A DNA stretch of 64,000 bases from an uncultured Dermabacter sp. (GCA_947252755.1 CAMXWV010000011.1:14811-78810); one strand, 5' to 3'; positions 33,709 to 42,508 are shown, numbered from the stretch's first letter. The notes: a model not told the origin generated them from the letters alone. Numbers and translations are program-made.

Positions 33709-34152
33709 TCAGGGACGGGCCGCGCTCCTTGAGGAACGACCGGCCTCGACTTTGTAGAACGTCCGGTAGTCGCCCACCAGCAGGATGTCCTCGACGACGC
33801 GGTCTTCCGCTTCCACCCACGCGTGTGCGGTGAACGGGGGCGTCAAGGACACCCCGACACACCAGGACGGCCATCTGCCGCGCAAACGGCAGAGCAGCGC
33901 GATCGTGATCGAACGGGTCAAACAGGCATCGTTCCCGCGGCACTCGGGGCTCGCCGTCAGGACCTGTTCCTTGATAGCGTTCGTCTCTTCGTAGGCAGCG
34001 GGGCGGGCTCGACACGCAATCGTGGTCAGCAGCTCGCGCAGACGGGCGGAGTCGCGCCTTTGGATGATCGAGGCGACACGGACAGTGAGCTGGATGAGCA
34101 CCCTTCGAGGGAATCTCACCGGCACTACTTGGCGAGGGAGTACGTAGCTCAT
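33709..34152 (-). CDS. lasso leader peptidase B2 (transglutaminase-like)
   Basis: 147 residues. The B2 family pattern is clear: catalytic Cys in DACLTRSITIALLCRLRG (about residues 80-97), then CVGVSLTPPFTAHAWVE with the catalytic His, and the Asp in VGDYRTF near the end. It cleaves the leader after RRE-mediated recruitment. It overlaps the RRE gene by 4 nt. The C-terminus (SSRSAARP) is slightly longer than needed. Confidence 0.93.
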   Translation of the reverse strand: MSYVLPRQVVPVRFPRRVLIQLTVRVASIIQRRDSARLRELLTTIACRARPAAYEETNAIKEQVLTASPECRGNDACLTRSITIALLCRLRGRWPSWCVGVSLTPPFTAHAWVEAEDRVVEDILLVGDYRTFYKVEAGRSSRSAARP

Positions 34153-34406
34153 CGCAGCCCCTTCTCGTCCAGCGCGCGGCAGAAGGCCTCGACGTCGCGG
34201 CGAGCGGTGTCGGCGTCCACGTCGTACTCGTCGACCAGCGCACGAACGATCGCGTCCGTGTCATCACCAGCGTCGAGTCGAGACTTGATCAGCGCCGCGG
34301 TGGCATTGAGGTGCAGATAGGCGCCGTCCGCTTCGTTGAGGAGCACCTGACCGTACTCGGTGTCGACGACGTGCACCTTGGGAGAGGAATCCTTCTTCCG
34401 CGGCAT
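34149..34406 (-). CDS. lasso RRE protein B1 (PqqD-like)
   Basis: 85 residues with the PqqD/RRE fold pattern: an N-terminal beta strand region (HVVDTEYGQVLLNEADGAYLHLN) followed by helices containing ALVDEYDVDADTARRDVEAF. It binds the leader peptides and presents them to the B2 protease and the cyclase. It lies 5 nt after the cyclase gene and overlaps the protease gene by 4 nt. Confidence 0.93.
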   Translation of the reverse strand: MPRKKDSSPKVHVVDTEYGQVLLNEADGAYLHLNATAALIKSRLDAGDDTDAIVRALVDEYDVDADTARRDVEAFCRALDEKGLR

Positions 34407-34411
34407 GGCAT

Positions 34412-36250
34412 TTACCTCGCTTCTTCACTGCTCTGTGGGACGGGGGAATGATGGACATCGCGGAGGAACAGTGCGAGATTGGTCAGGGTGATGACCATCG
34501 GCGAGGGGATCCGCGTGTCATTGGGCCGGCTGGCTTCGACCAGGGCCTGTCGGTCGATTAGGCCCTGGTCCAGGACACCGGACTCCTCCCAGATCGCAGC
34601 GAGCGTCGGGTAGTGCTTGGCGTAACCACGTACAGCCTGTGGTCCTCCACCGACCTTCGTCGCCCGGTGCAGGTAGTCATCCGGTAGCAGCCCCCGCATC
34701 GCCTCCTTCATCAGCGGCTTCCACTCCATCGGGGTGTCGCGCTCGTCGTACCTGACGGCGAAGACGGCTTCGATCACGTGGTCGTCGATGAGCGGAGAGT
34801 CGAACAAGACATCGTCGGGCTGGCCGAGATAGGACATGCCCCTGGCTACACGCCCGGCCTCGTGCATGGTGTAGAGGTCGAAATGCTCGGCCACGCTGCT
34901 GCTGAGACTGGATGCGTCGCTGGCCAGCTCGATCATCCTGGCGATGACGGCGTCGACCGCGTCGTCGGTCATCCATGCTGGGAAGGCCAGCGGCGCGCCC
35001 CAGTCGCTGAGCCCAGGAGGGGCGATCGTGTCCGACCGCTGACTGGCGTCACGGAGTGCGGTTCTCAGCCAGGTCGCATAGTCCTGCCGGTCGGTGAGCT
35101 GCCGCAGTGTCGTCCGGAAAGACACACGATTGGCTCGTGCCTCGGTTCGCGCTCGCCTCCATGCAGTCATGGGCTTGGACCTGGCGAGATCGTGATCCCA
35201 CGCGGCGACGCTTCGGAAGAGATGGTCGCCCCCGATTCCGGTGAAATGGATGCCGACACCGCGTTCGACATCCCCGGCGACCATCGCGAGCAGACGCGGT
35301 GCGGCCATGAACGTCTGCGATGGCTCGTCCAGCCCGAGGTGCAAGTCCTCGAGCCCGCCGTAGAAGTCCGGCAGAGAGTCGACGGAGATGATCTCGTGCT
35401 CGGTGACACCCGGCATAGCCACGAGTGCCCGCTCAGCCCAGTGGAGATCCTCGCGACCGCCCGGGTCGTCGGTGTAGAACGTTCGCGCCAACACCCCGGA
35501 AGGACCCTGCGACGCGAAGTAGCACACCGGCGTCGAGTCCAGTCCGCCGGAAAGGTCGGCGGACACCGCCACGCCAGAACCCGTACGAGCCGCCAGCGCC
35601 GAGTCGAGCGCATCGCGGAGGAGACCAGCCCCTTCGTCCCTGGAGAGTTCAGGAGCGGGCCGTGTCCACCAGGTCCGCGTGGAGGTTCTGGTGCCACCCG
35701 AATCCACGTCGATGTAGGCGCCACCGGCGACCGGATGCACCTCATCCCACATCGCAAAGTCATTGTGCGGGTGCGGGAGGTTCGGCAACAGGCGCATGCC
35801 CACAGCCACTGGACTGATCGTGCGCTCACCCAGCTGGGCGAGAACATCAGCCCGATCACCGATCAGCGTCACACCGTTGACCGTCGAGTGGAAAAGCCTG
35901 CGGTTCTGGCTCACCGTCCCACAAGCGACGGTACGGCCGTCGACGCTCAGGTACATCGCGAAGTTCCCATGGAACCGATGAACCCTCTCGATGATCCCGG
36001 CGACGTCGCGTCCGAGACCAGTGAGGGAGACGAGATCGCGCTGAGTCGCCGAGGTCGGCCCGATGAGAACCAACCGCGTCGCACCCGAGTCCGAGACAAC
36101 CACCGGATCAGCGCGAAGACGGGCGCGGATCCAGGGACGGCCCGACGCATGGTCAAGCACGAGGCTCGCTCGTTGATCGAGCCGCGCAGCGATCGGGCCG
36201 GATGCGTCGGCGTCCGGCAAGGCGACCGCGAAGGACTCCGGGAGTTCCAT
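34412..36250 (-). CDS. lasso cyclase C (asparagine-synthetase-like)
   Basis: 612 residues. The ATP-pyrophosphatase motif SADLSGGLDSTPVCYFAS is at about residues 228-245. GIGGDHLFR lies near 338, and a C-terminal helical region contains YLGQPDDVLFDSPLIDDHVIEA. It activates the acceptor Glu/Asp side chain and closes the macrolactam with the core N-terminus. It is the first gene of the minus-strand lasso operon, behind a good sigma-70-like promoter (36286-36314). Confidence 0.94.
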   Translation of the reverse strand: MELPESFAVALPDADASGPIAARLDQRASLVLDHASGRPWIRARLRADPVVVSDSGATRLVLIGPTSATQRDLVSLTGLGRDVAGIIERVHRFHGNFAMYLSVDGRTVACGTVSQNRRLFHSTVNGVTLIGDRADVLAQLGERTISPVAVGMRLLPNLPHPHNDFAMWDEVHPVAGGAYIDVDSGGTRTSTRTWWTRPAPELSRDEGAGLLRDALDSALAARTGSGVAVSADLSGGLDSTPVCYFASQGPSGVLARTFYTDDPGGREDLHWAERALVAMPGVTEHEIISVDSLPDFYGGLEDLHLGLDEPSQTFMAAPRLLAMVAGDVERGVGIHFTGIGGDHLFRSVAAWDHDLARSKPMTAWRRARTEARANRVSFRTTLRQLTDRQDYATWLRTALRDASQRSDTIAPPGLSDWGAPLAFPAWMTDDAVDAVIARMIELASDASSLSSSVAEHFDLYTMHEAGRVARGMSYLGQPDDVLFDSPLIDDHVIEAVFAVRYDERDTPMEWKPLMKEAMRGLLPDDYLHRATKVGGGPQAVRGYAKHYPTLAAIWEESGVLDQGLIDRQALVEASRPNDTRIPSPMVITLTNLALFLRDVHHSPVPQSSEEAR

Positions 36251-36285
36251 GACCGCTCCTTCCGTAGCAGCTGGTGCTTGATCCG

Positions 36286-36314
36286 AGTATTTAGTTGCGC
36301 GCCCAACTTGTCAA
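36286..36314 (-). promoter_or_regulatory. promoter of the lasso operon
   Basis: On the minus strand TTGACA (36309-36314), a 17-bp spacer and AATACT (36286-36291), 36 bp before the cyclase ATG. The spacer contains the inverted repeat AGTTG-N6-CAACT (36293-36308), a possible operator for the response regulator or the butyrolactone-type receptor. Confidence 0.65.
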
Positions 36315-36432
36315 CCATGATGACGGAGCCTAGCCTGGATGTCGAACCTGGGTCGCCCGGAAGCGCAGGCTGCATGGATCGATGTGCGCTGACGCCAGCG
36401 GCTCATCGAGCCAGCAGTGCCGGAGGGTCCCG

Positions 36433-37626
36433 ATGGAGACGAAGCTGACGGCTTCTGGAGCGTGGCTCCAGCAGCATCGGTGGGTCACGGACTCGCTCGT
36501 GAGCATCCTCGTCCTCGGCTACGAGGCGATGTACATCGCCCTGGTCTCCTACCAGCGCGGCTTGGGACCGGGTGCCATCGCAGCCTTCATCGCCGCCGTC
36601 GCCATGTGCGCGGTATTCCCGCTGCGTCGTCGCTGGCCGTTGGTCACGTTTGGCATCGTGTCGGTCGCAGCCTGGGGGTTGCTCCTGCTGGGCCTTGGCC
36701 TCTCGCCGGGATCGATGACGATGTCCGCGCTGTTGTTGTTCACCCTCGCCACCAGGTTCGGGTGGACAGTGGTCGCCTCGGCGCTCGCCGCCGTGTGCGT
36801 GTGGGCGGTCGTTGGCGGTCTGGCCTTCATCGAGGCGGGCATGATGCGCATCGGTGAAGTCGGTGTCATCGTCCTGGCCGCTGTGTGCGTGGCGATGTTC
36901 GGGGTTGCTGCCCGTCATCGGCGCGGTCGCCTCGAGGCTCTCCGGGAGCGCGCGGACCAGCTCGCACGCGAACGGGACGCGCAGGCCGCGATTTCGGCGG
37001 CGGAAGAACGAGCCCGGATAGCCCGGGAGATCCATGACATCGTCTCGCACAGTCTGGGCACGATGGTCGTCATGGCCGACGGTGCAGCCCGAACCGCCGA
37101 GTCCGCACCCCAAGAGGCGAGTCGAGCAATGGCCAGGGTGCGCGATACCGGGCGAGAGGCGATGGCGGAGATGCGCCGGATGCTCGATGTTCTCCGTGAC
37201 GACGAGGCCGCGCTGCGGGCTCCGCAGCCGGGGTTGGACTCGCTGGAGCGGCTCCTTGAGGAGAACCGTGCGACCGGCATGCGGGTGGACCTCACGGTGA
37301 CAGGAAGCCCGGTCGAACTGCCTACGGGCGTTGACCTGGCGGCCTACCGCATCGTGCAGGAGGCGTTGACGAACGCCCGGAAGCACGGAGGCCCGCTGCT
37401 GAGCCTGGTCATGGTCGCGATCACCTATCGCGACGCTGTCATCGACCTCCGGATCGCTGACGACGGCGCCGGGGTGAACGCGGAAGCGCCCGCATCGAGG
37501 TCGGGACACGGCCTGGTGGGGATGCGAGAACGAGTCACAGCTTACGGCGGCTGGCTGAAGACCGGGCCACGGCCGCAGAGAGGCTTCGAGGTGCACGCCG
37601 TGCTACCGATCGGAGGGACGACATGA
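36433..37626 (+). CDS. sensor histidine kinase (NarL/DesK-type)
   Basis: 397 residues from ATG 36433 (GGAGGG upstream). The N-terminal membrane domain has five or six helices (about 20-165). The dimerisation His is in REIHDIVSHSLGTMVVMADG near residue 200. The HATPase region has ALTNARKHGG (N box), then ADDGAG and GHGLVGMRERV (G boxes). It is divergent from the lasso cyclase and overlaps the response-regulator gene by ATGA. It probably senses the peptide or envelope stress. Confidence 0.9.
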   Translation: METKLTASGAWLQQHRWVTDSLVSILVLGYEAMYIALVSYQRGLGPGAIAAFIAAVAMCAVFPLRRRWPLVTFGIVSVAAWGLLLLGLGLSPGSMTMSALLLFTLATRFGWTVVASALAAVCVWAVVGGLAFIEAGMMRIGEVGVIVLAAVCVAMFGVAARHRRGRLEALRERADQLARERDAQAAISAAEERARIAREIHDIVSHSLGTMVVMADGAARTAESAPQEASRAMARVRDTGREAMAEMRRMLDVLRDDEAALRAPQPGLDSLERLLEENRATGMRVDLTVTGSPVELPTGVDLAAYRIVQEALTNARKHGGPLLSLVMVAITYRDAVIDLRIADDGAGVNAEAPASRSGHGLVGMRERVTAYGGWLKTGPRPQRGFEVHAVLPIGGTT

Positions 37627-38363
37627 GCAACCATTCACCGATCCGCCTGCTGCTGGTCGACGACCAGGAGATGTACCGGGAGGGCTTCCGGATGGTGCTG
37701 AGCACCCGGCCGGAGTTCGAGGTCGTGGGCGACGCCGAGGACGGTATGGCGGCGATCAACCTCCTGCGCACCGTCAAGGCGGACGTCGTGCTCATGGACG
37801 TGAGGATGCCGCGGATGGACGGCGTCGAGGCGACTCGACGCATTCGGGAGGCCGGGGGCCCACCTGTGCTGGTGCTCACGACCTTCGACCTGGATGAACA
37901 CGCCTACGACGCGATCCGGGCCGGTGCTTCGGGCTTCCTGCTCAAGGACGCGCCTCTGGACGAGCTGGTCACCGCGATTCGTCACGTCCATGACGGCGAC
38001 GCCGTGGTGGCTCCCAGCACCACGCGCCGACTCCTGGATAGGTTTGCCGCTCTGCGCCCGGAGGAGGCCCCGCAGCGCGATGCGGGAGAGCTCGACGTAC
38101 TCACGGACCGCGAGCGGGAGGTGCTCAGCCTCATCGCGCAGGGACTGTCCAATGGTGAGATCGCTGAGGAGCTGGTGATCGCCGAAAGCACGACGCGTGT
38201 GCACGTCGGCCGGATCCTCGCCAAGCTCCGTCTGCGCGACCGAGCGCAGGCGGTGGTCATGGCCTACCAGGTTGGATTGGTCGGCCATGACCGAACCTCG
38301 GAGGGCGAGCGTTCGCAAGCAAGCAGTTCGCCGTCCCAGTACCGATCAGACGAGAGGAGGTGA
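37623..38363 (+). CDS. LuxR/NarL-family response regulator
   Basis: 246 residues. The receiver domain (about 8-125) has the phospho-acceptor Asp in VLMDVRMPRMDG and the KDA signature at LLKDAPLDEL. The C-terminal LuxR HTH (about 155-215) has LTDREREVLSLIAQGLSNGEIAEEL (in part). Its last codons contain the AGGAGG that serves precursor 3, so its translation ends on the ribosome site of the third lasso precursor. Confidence 0.92.
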   Translation: MSNHSPIRLLLVDDQEMYREGFRMVLSTRPEFEVVGDAEDGMAAINLLRTVKADVVLMDVRMPRMDGVEATRRIREAGGPPVLVLTTFDLDEHAYDAIRAGASGFLLKDAPLDELVTAIRHVHDGDAVVAPSTTRRLLDRFAALRPEEAPQRDAGELDVLTDREREVLSLIAQGLSNGEIAEELVIAESTTRVHVGRILAKLRLRDRAQAVVMAYQVGLVGHDRTSEGERSQASSSPSQYRSDERR

Positions 38364-38370
38364 GACAGCG

Positions 38371-38493
38371 ATGAAGACGTACCAGACTCCGCAGATCACG
38401 GACGTCGGGAGCTTCCACGAGGACACGGGTGGACTGCCGTTCCTCCCGTACCTGGAAGAGGCACTCCCGTTCTTCGACCGCGACAACCCGTGA
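38371..38493 (+). CDS. lasso peptide precursor 3
   Basis: 40 residues from ATG 38371 with GAGGAGGTGA upstream, on the opposite strand from precursors 1 and 2. The leader MKTYQTPQITDVGSFHEDTG has YxxPxIxxxGxF and Thr at -2. The core GLPFLPYLEEALPFFDRDNP would close Gly1 to Glu9. Aligned from position 1 it matches precursor 1 at Pro3, Pro6, Glu9, Leu12, Pro13 and Asp16, so the two are paralogues. It must be processed in trans by the minus-strand enzymes. Confidence 0.9.
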   Translation: MKTYQTPQITDVGSFHEDTGGLPFLPYLEEALPFFDRDNP

Positions 38494-38514
38494 CCGAAGA
38501 CGACCCTACGGTGA

Positions 38515-38532
38515 CAGCCCTGGTGAGGGCTG
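38515..38532 (+). terminator. hairpin after precursor 3
   Basis: CAGCCCT-GGTG-AGGGCTG, a 7-bp perfect stem with a 4-nt loop, 22 bp after the precursor stop. Terminator or mRNA-stabilising stem. Confidence 0.55.
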
Positions 38533-38830
38533 AATTGCGAAGGCCGCATCGTGGCGTTGCCGCGTCATGAAATCAGGTCTCGTGCTGAGCACGTCGCAGT
38601 TGGCGGTGCTCGCCGCGGCGGGGAATCCTCTCCGTTCGCAGCGAGCACCGCCTCACCATCCGGTTGATTCTCTGAACTCTTGAAACCCGGGCGATGAAAG
38701 TAAGAGGCTCATTCAGGACCGAACAGATAAGCGTGGTGCTTACGGCTCACCGCGCGGTACTCAGAATGCTTAGCCAAAGATAGTCCTGCTGCGAGACGAC
38801 ATCGCACGCGGTGCGGACGAGAGTGGATGC
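38533..38830. other. 298-bp spacer before the immunity ABC transporter
   Basis: No gene seen. The AT-richer part, 38670-38790, probably holds the promoter of the ABC operon, but I could not pick convincing hexamers or a butyrolactone-receptor site. Confidence 0.35.
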
Positions 38831-39739
38831 ATGTCCTACATCGTCGCCACTGAGAATCTCACAAAGACGTACGGCAGCCGCACCGTCGTCGACAAGCTCA
38901 ACCTACGCATCCCCGAGGGTAGCGTCTACGGGTTCCTCGGCCCGAACGGGTCGGGCAAGTCCACGACCATGAAGATGCTGCTCTCGCTCATCCGGCCCAC
39001 TAGCGGACAGGCCCACGTGCTGGGCCGTCCCATGGACCGCAGCACGCGCCGCGGCTTGCTCGGCCAGATTGGCTCGCTCATCGAGTCCCCGCCCGGTTAC
39101 GCACACCTCACCGGCGCCGAGAACATGCGCATCGTCCAGCGCCTGCTCAATCTGGACGACAAGAACATCGACTTCGCCGTCCGGACCGTGCGCATGCAGG
39201 ACCAGATGAACAAGAAGGTCCGCGAGTTTTCACTCGGGATGAAGCAGCGCCTGGGCATCGCGATGGCGCTGGCGCGACAGCCTAAGCTGTTGATTCTCGA
39301 CGAACCTACCAACGGCCTGGACCCCGCGGGCATCGAAGAGATCCGCGACCTGCTCAGGCGGCTCGCCGCCGGCGGCGTTACGGTCATGGTCTCGTCCCAT
39401 CTCCTCGGCGAAGTCGACAAGACCGCCACCGTGCTGGGGATCCTCAGCCAGGGAAAGATGATCTTCCAGGGCACGCGGGCTGAGCTGTTCTCCGCCGCGA
39501 CGCCCGATCTGCTCATCGACTGCTCCGACCCGCGGCGGGCGCAGGCCATGCTCGCGCGGCCTCATGGGGCGCGGCTTGAGAACGGCACGGTCCGTCTCTC
39601 CGGGGTTGAGACCAACAACGCCGTCGCAGCAATCGTCACAGGACTGGTCGGCGAGGCGATCGGTGTGCACGGGGTGCGCCGCGACGAGCAGACCCTCGAG
39701 AGCGTGTTCATGGGCCTGACCGCCGGTGGTGGGCTGTGA
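38831..39739 (+). CDS. ABC transporter ATPase, lantibiotic-immunity (LanF/BcrA) type
   Basis: 302 residues. It has Walker A GPNGSGKST near residue 38, signature FSLGMKQRLGIAMAL near 137, Walker B LLILDEPTNGLDPAG, and SSHLLGEV. The E-loop region and the GTRAELF C-terminal extension are like SpaF/NisF/BcrA proteins, which expel peptide antibiotics from the membrane. With the two permease genes downstream it forms a complete three-gene immunity-type transporter, probably protecting against one of the lasso peptides. Confidence 0.9.
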   Translation: MSYIVATENLTKTYGSRTVVDKLNLRIPEGSVYGFLGPNGSGKSTTMKMLLSLIRPTSGQAHVLGRPMDRSTRRGLLGQIGSLIESPPGYAHLTGAENMRIVQRLLNLDDKNIDFAVRTVRMQDQMNKKVREFSLGMKQRLGIAMALARQPKLLILDEPTNGLDPAGIEEIRDLLRRLAAGGVTVMVSSHLLGEVDKTATVLGILSQGKMIFQGTRAELFSAATPDLLIDCSDPRRAQAMLARPHGARLENGTVRLSGVETNNAVAAIVTGLVGEAIGVHGVRRDEQTLESVFMGLTAGGGL

Positions 39740-40482
39740 TGGGGCGGGCGCTGGTCAATGAGTTCGCGAAGATGCGGCACCTGCATGTGCTGCTCCTAGT
39801 CGCCGTTCTCTTCGTCGTCGTGGTCGTGATCGGCCTGTACGCCGGCGTGCTCACCCCCGACTTCGACGTGTCCACCGAGTCGGCGTGGAACACGCTGCTT
39901 CTGGGCATGGGTTCCGGAGTCAGTCTCGTCTCGCCGCTGCTGCTGGCCGTGATCGCCAGCCGGCTCGTCGACGCCGAGCACCAGGGCGGCGGCTGGCTCA
40001 TGTCAGCGACCTCGGCGCTCGCGCCTGGACGGCTCTGCCGCGCGAAGTTCCTGGCGCTGGGGATCCTCATCACCGGTGTCACGGTCGGCTCCAGCCTCGT
40101 GCTCGCCGCGGCCGGCTTTGCCTTCGGGATCGCGGCACCGTGGCCGGCAGATCGATGGATCGGGCTGACGCTGTGCATCCTCGTGGTCAACCTCGCCCTC
40201 CTGGCACTGCACATCGTGCTCGCCGCCCGGGTCGAGAACCAGCTTGTCGGCATCGGCATCGGACTGCTCGGCGTCGTCCTGGCGATGTTCTCGACAGCGG
40301 TGCCCGTCTGGCTCGCACACCTGACTCCGTGGGGTTACTACGCGCTCTCCACCGCCGCCGGCTACGTCGACGGCGAACTCGCGCCGCTCACCCCCAGCTA
40401 TCTCAGCGTTGCCGGTCTCGGCCTGGTCGCCGCTGTCGTGTTCGCACTGTTCGCCCGCTCGTTCGACCGTCAGGAGGTCTGA
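39736..40482 (+). CDS. immunity-type ABC permease 1 (LanE-like)
   Basis: 248 residues from GTG 39736 (GTGA overlap). Six membrane helices beginning near residue 18, with a short N-terminal amphipathic stretch (ALVNEFAKMRHLH) as in the ABC-2/LanE family. It pairs with the next permease. Confidence 0.85.
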   Translation: MMGRALVNEFAKMRHLHVLLLVAVLFVVVVVIGLYAGVLTPDFDVSTESAWNTLLLGMGSGVSLVSPLLLAVIASRLVDAEHQGGGWLMSATSALAPGRLCRAKFLALGILITGVTVGSSLVLAAAGFAFGIAAPWPADRWIGLTLCILVVNLALLALHIVLAARVENQLVGIGIGLLGVVLAMFSTAVPVWLAHLTPWGYYALSTAAGYVDGELAPLTPSYLSVAGLGLVAAVVFALFARSFDRQEV

Positions 40483-40483
40483 G

Positions 40484-41236
40484 ATGAAGGTCTTCGCCGC
40501 AGAGCTCATCAAGCTCAAGCGTTCGCTCAGCTGGGGCGTCGCCGTCCTGCTGCCCATCATCATGGTCGCCTCCGGGTCGATCATCACCCTCATCGACGGC
40601 CGCGCCCTCGAAGACGGCTGGCACACGCTGTGGATGCGCTCGATCGTGTTCTACGGGCTGTTCCCGCTCTCCGTGGGCATCGCCATCCTCGCCTCCCTCG
40701 TCTGGCGCACAGAGCACCGCGGGAGCAACTGGAACGCCCTCATGGCAGGGCCCACCTCCTCGCTGAGGATCGTGCTGGCGAAAGCCGGAGTGGTCGCCGT
40801 GCTCGCCGCGATCATGCAGATCATTGCCACGGCCTCGACCGTCGTACTGGGCAAACTTGTCTTCGGCCTGCCAGGGTTCCTTCCCCCGCAATACTTGGCG
40901 GTCTCCGTCACCATCGTCATCGCCTCGATCCCGGTCGCCGTGCTGCAGTCGTGGCTGTCGATGCAGATGCGGTCGTTCGCCGCCCCCGTCGCCGTCGCCT
41001 TCCTCGGGGCCGGGTTCTCCACGTTCCTGCTCGTCGTCGGGATCGACCCTGCGATCTTCGTCAGCCCCTACGCCACCGTCAGCCGCGCCGCCCAGCTCGG
41101 CACCGGGAACTTCGCCGACACCGGCGAGATCACGGCCGCTGTGCTCGCAATCATCACTGCGGCGTCCCTTGTGCTCTCCGCCGTGCTCACCGCGGCCAAC
41201 ACCCTCGTCCTCGAGCGCACCGACGCACACACCTGA
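40484..41236 (+). CDS. immunity-type ABC permease 2 (LanG-like)
   Basis: 250 residues from ATG 40484, one base after the previous stop; CAGGAGG ends the preceding gene and serves as ribosome site. N-terminal FAAELIKLKRSLSWG then six membrane helices, the standard LanG/ABC-2 layout. Confidence 0.85.
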   Translation: MKVFAAELIKLKRSLSWGVAVLLPIIMVASGSIITLIDGRALEDGWHTLWMRSIVFYGLFPLSVGIAILASLVWRTEHRGSNWNALMAGPTSSLRIVLAKAGVVAVLAAIMQIIATASTVVLGKLVFGLPGFLPPQYLAVSVTIVIASIPVAVLQSWLSMQMRSFAAPVAVAFLGAGFSTFLLVVGIDPAIFVSPYATVSRAAQLGTGNFADTGEITAAVLAIITAASLVLSAVLTAANTLVLERTDAHT

Positions 41237-41282
41237 CGCACTCTCGACCCTTCAAGTACCTACGATCCCAAGGAGAATCACC

Positions 41283-41648
41283 ATGAATGACCCGAAGAAC
41301 CAGCCCGACTTCTGGAACAGCCCCAAGCCCGAGCCCACACCGAGCGCTGCTGCCCCTGTCGACGCCGACCAGCGCCAGCACAACCGCGGCGGCCGCGGGT
41401 GGATCTGGTCCTCACTCATCATGAGCGGCCTGGCGGTCATCGGCGCAATCGTCATGCCGCACTTCGCTGCGATCCTCGCCATCTTCTCGGCAGGATCGGC
41501 CTGGAACGGTATCCGACTTAGCACGGGCACCCCGAAACTCGGTGTCGGAGCGCTGATCGCCGCCATCGTCGTCTTCGTCGCGGCCGTCATCTACACGATC
41601 GTGAGCTACTACATCTTCCTGCCCTCGGCCTGGGAGAATGTGCAATGA
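41283..41648 (+). CDS. small membrane protein of the lasso/immunity operon
   Basis: 121 residues from ATG 41283 (AAGGAG upstream). A hydrophilic Pro/Gln-rich N-terminus of about 38 residues is followed by three hydrophobic segments (about 42-60, 62-78, 90-115). No family recognised. It overlaps the AfsA-like gene by ATGA and may be an accessory immunity or transport protein. Confidence 0.65.
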   Translation: MNDPKNQPDFWNSPKPEPTPSAAAPVDADQRQHNRGGRGWIWSSLIMSGLAVIGAIVMPHFAAILAIFSAGSAWNGIRLSTGTPKLGVGALIAAIVVFVAAVIYTIVSYYIFLPSAWENVQ

Positions 41649-42508
41649 CCACGCGCGCATACGCCCAGCCCGTGAACCACGCGGAAGGCCCCGATCCGAT
41701 GACTCGCGTCACGCAGCACGAGACGCACAAGAGGAACCCATTCGCCGTGTGGACACGCACTGCACGCCTCGAGCCGCACGGGGGCCTCACCGCCGCCTAC
41801 AGCATCCCGGGCACTGTCAGTACTTTTCACCTGTCCACCTTGATGGAGGTCCAGCGACAAGCCGGAATCGTTCACGTCCACCGTGGCCTCGGCATCCCAT
41901 ACGACCACGTGTTCGTCCTCGACCTCATCGAACTGCGGTTGCACGAACACGTCGAGAGGATCCCGGTATCCGGCATCGTCAACGTCACGGTGACGAACTC
42001 CGACCGGGGCGCGCGCAGGCGACTCGATCAGGAGTACACCATCGTCACGCAGGACGGCCGCGTTGCGAAGGGCCGGACACGGGCTCGATTCATTCCACGC
42101 CCGGTCTACGAACGGCTGCGCCAACGCAACCCGATCGGGACGCCAGATCACGGGGACCGGGACCTGGAATCACCGGAGATATGGCACGACCACCCGTTCG
42201 TTATAGATGACACCGACCCGATTCTCTCGGATCACGCCTCTGACCACGTCTCCGCAATGAGCGTCGTGTGCGCCCTCGAGCGCATCCTCGGGGCAACCAC
42301 AGGCGAACCTCAGCTGAGATCCCTGCAGCTTGAGTTCCTTCACTACACCGAACTCGAGCCGCGACCGATCATCCGGTTGCAGAAGACCGAAGGCGATAAT
42401 GTCGCAGGACGGCTCATGCAAGACGGCGTAGGCAAGGCAGCGTTCGCGGGTACGCGTGTACCTGCACTAGCTGCCAAAGTGCAGGAGGGAGTGGCTGATG
42501 AGCACTGA
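41645..42508 (+). CDS. AfsA-like butyrolactone synthase homologue (double hotdog)
   Basis: 287 residues from ATG 41645. Two repeats resemble the A-factor hotdog domain. The first contains STLMEVQRQAGIVHVHRGLG and YDHVFVLDLIELRL (about 65-110). The second contains DHASDHVSAMSVVCALERI (about 195-215). AfsA-type enzymes condense a beta-ketoacyl-ACP with dihydroxyacetone phosphate to begin gamma-butyrolactone synthesis. It is coupled to an SDR downstream (11-nt overlap), as in such loci. The matching receptor-type regulator is at 30613-31257. Divergent, so recognition is by pattern. Confidence 0.75.
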   Translation: MTTRAYAQPVNHAEGPDPMTRVTQHETHKRNPFAVWTRTARLEPHGGLTAAYSIPGTVSTFHLSTLMEVQRQAGIVHVHRGLGIPYDHVFVLDLIELRLHEHVERIPVSGIVNVTVTNSDRGARRRLDQEYTIVTQDGRVAKGRTRARFIPRPVYERLRQRNPIGTPDHGDRDLESPEIWHDHPFVIDDTDPILSDHASDHVSAMSVVCALERILGATTGEPQLRSLQLEFLHYTELEPRPIIRLQKTEGDNVAGRLMQDGVGKAAFAGTRVPALAAKVQEGVADEH

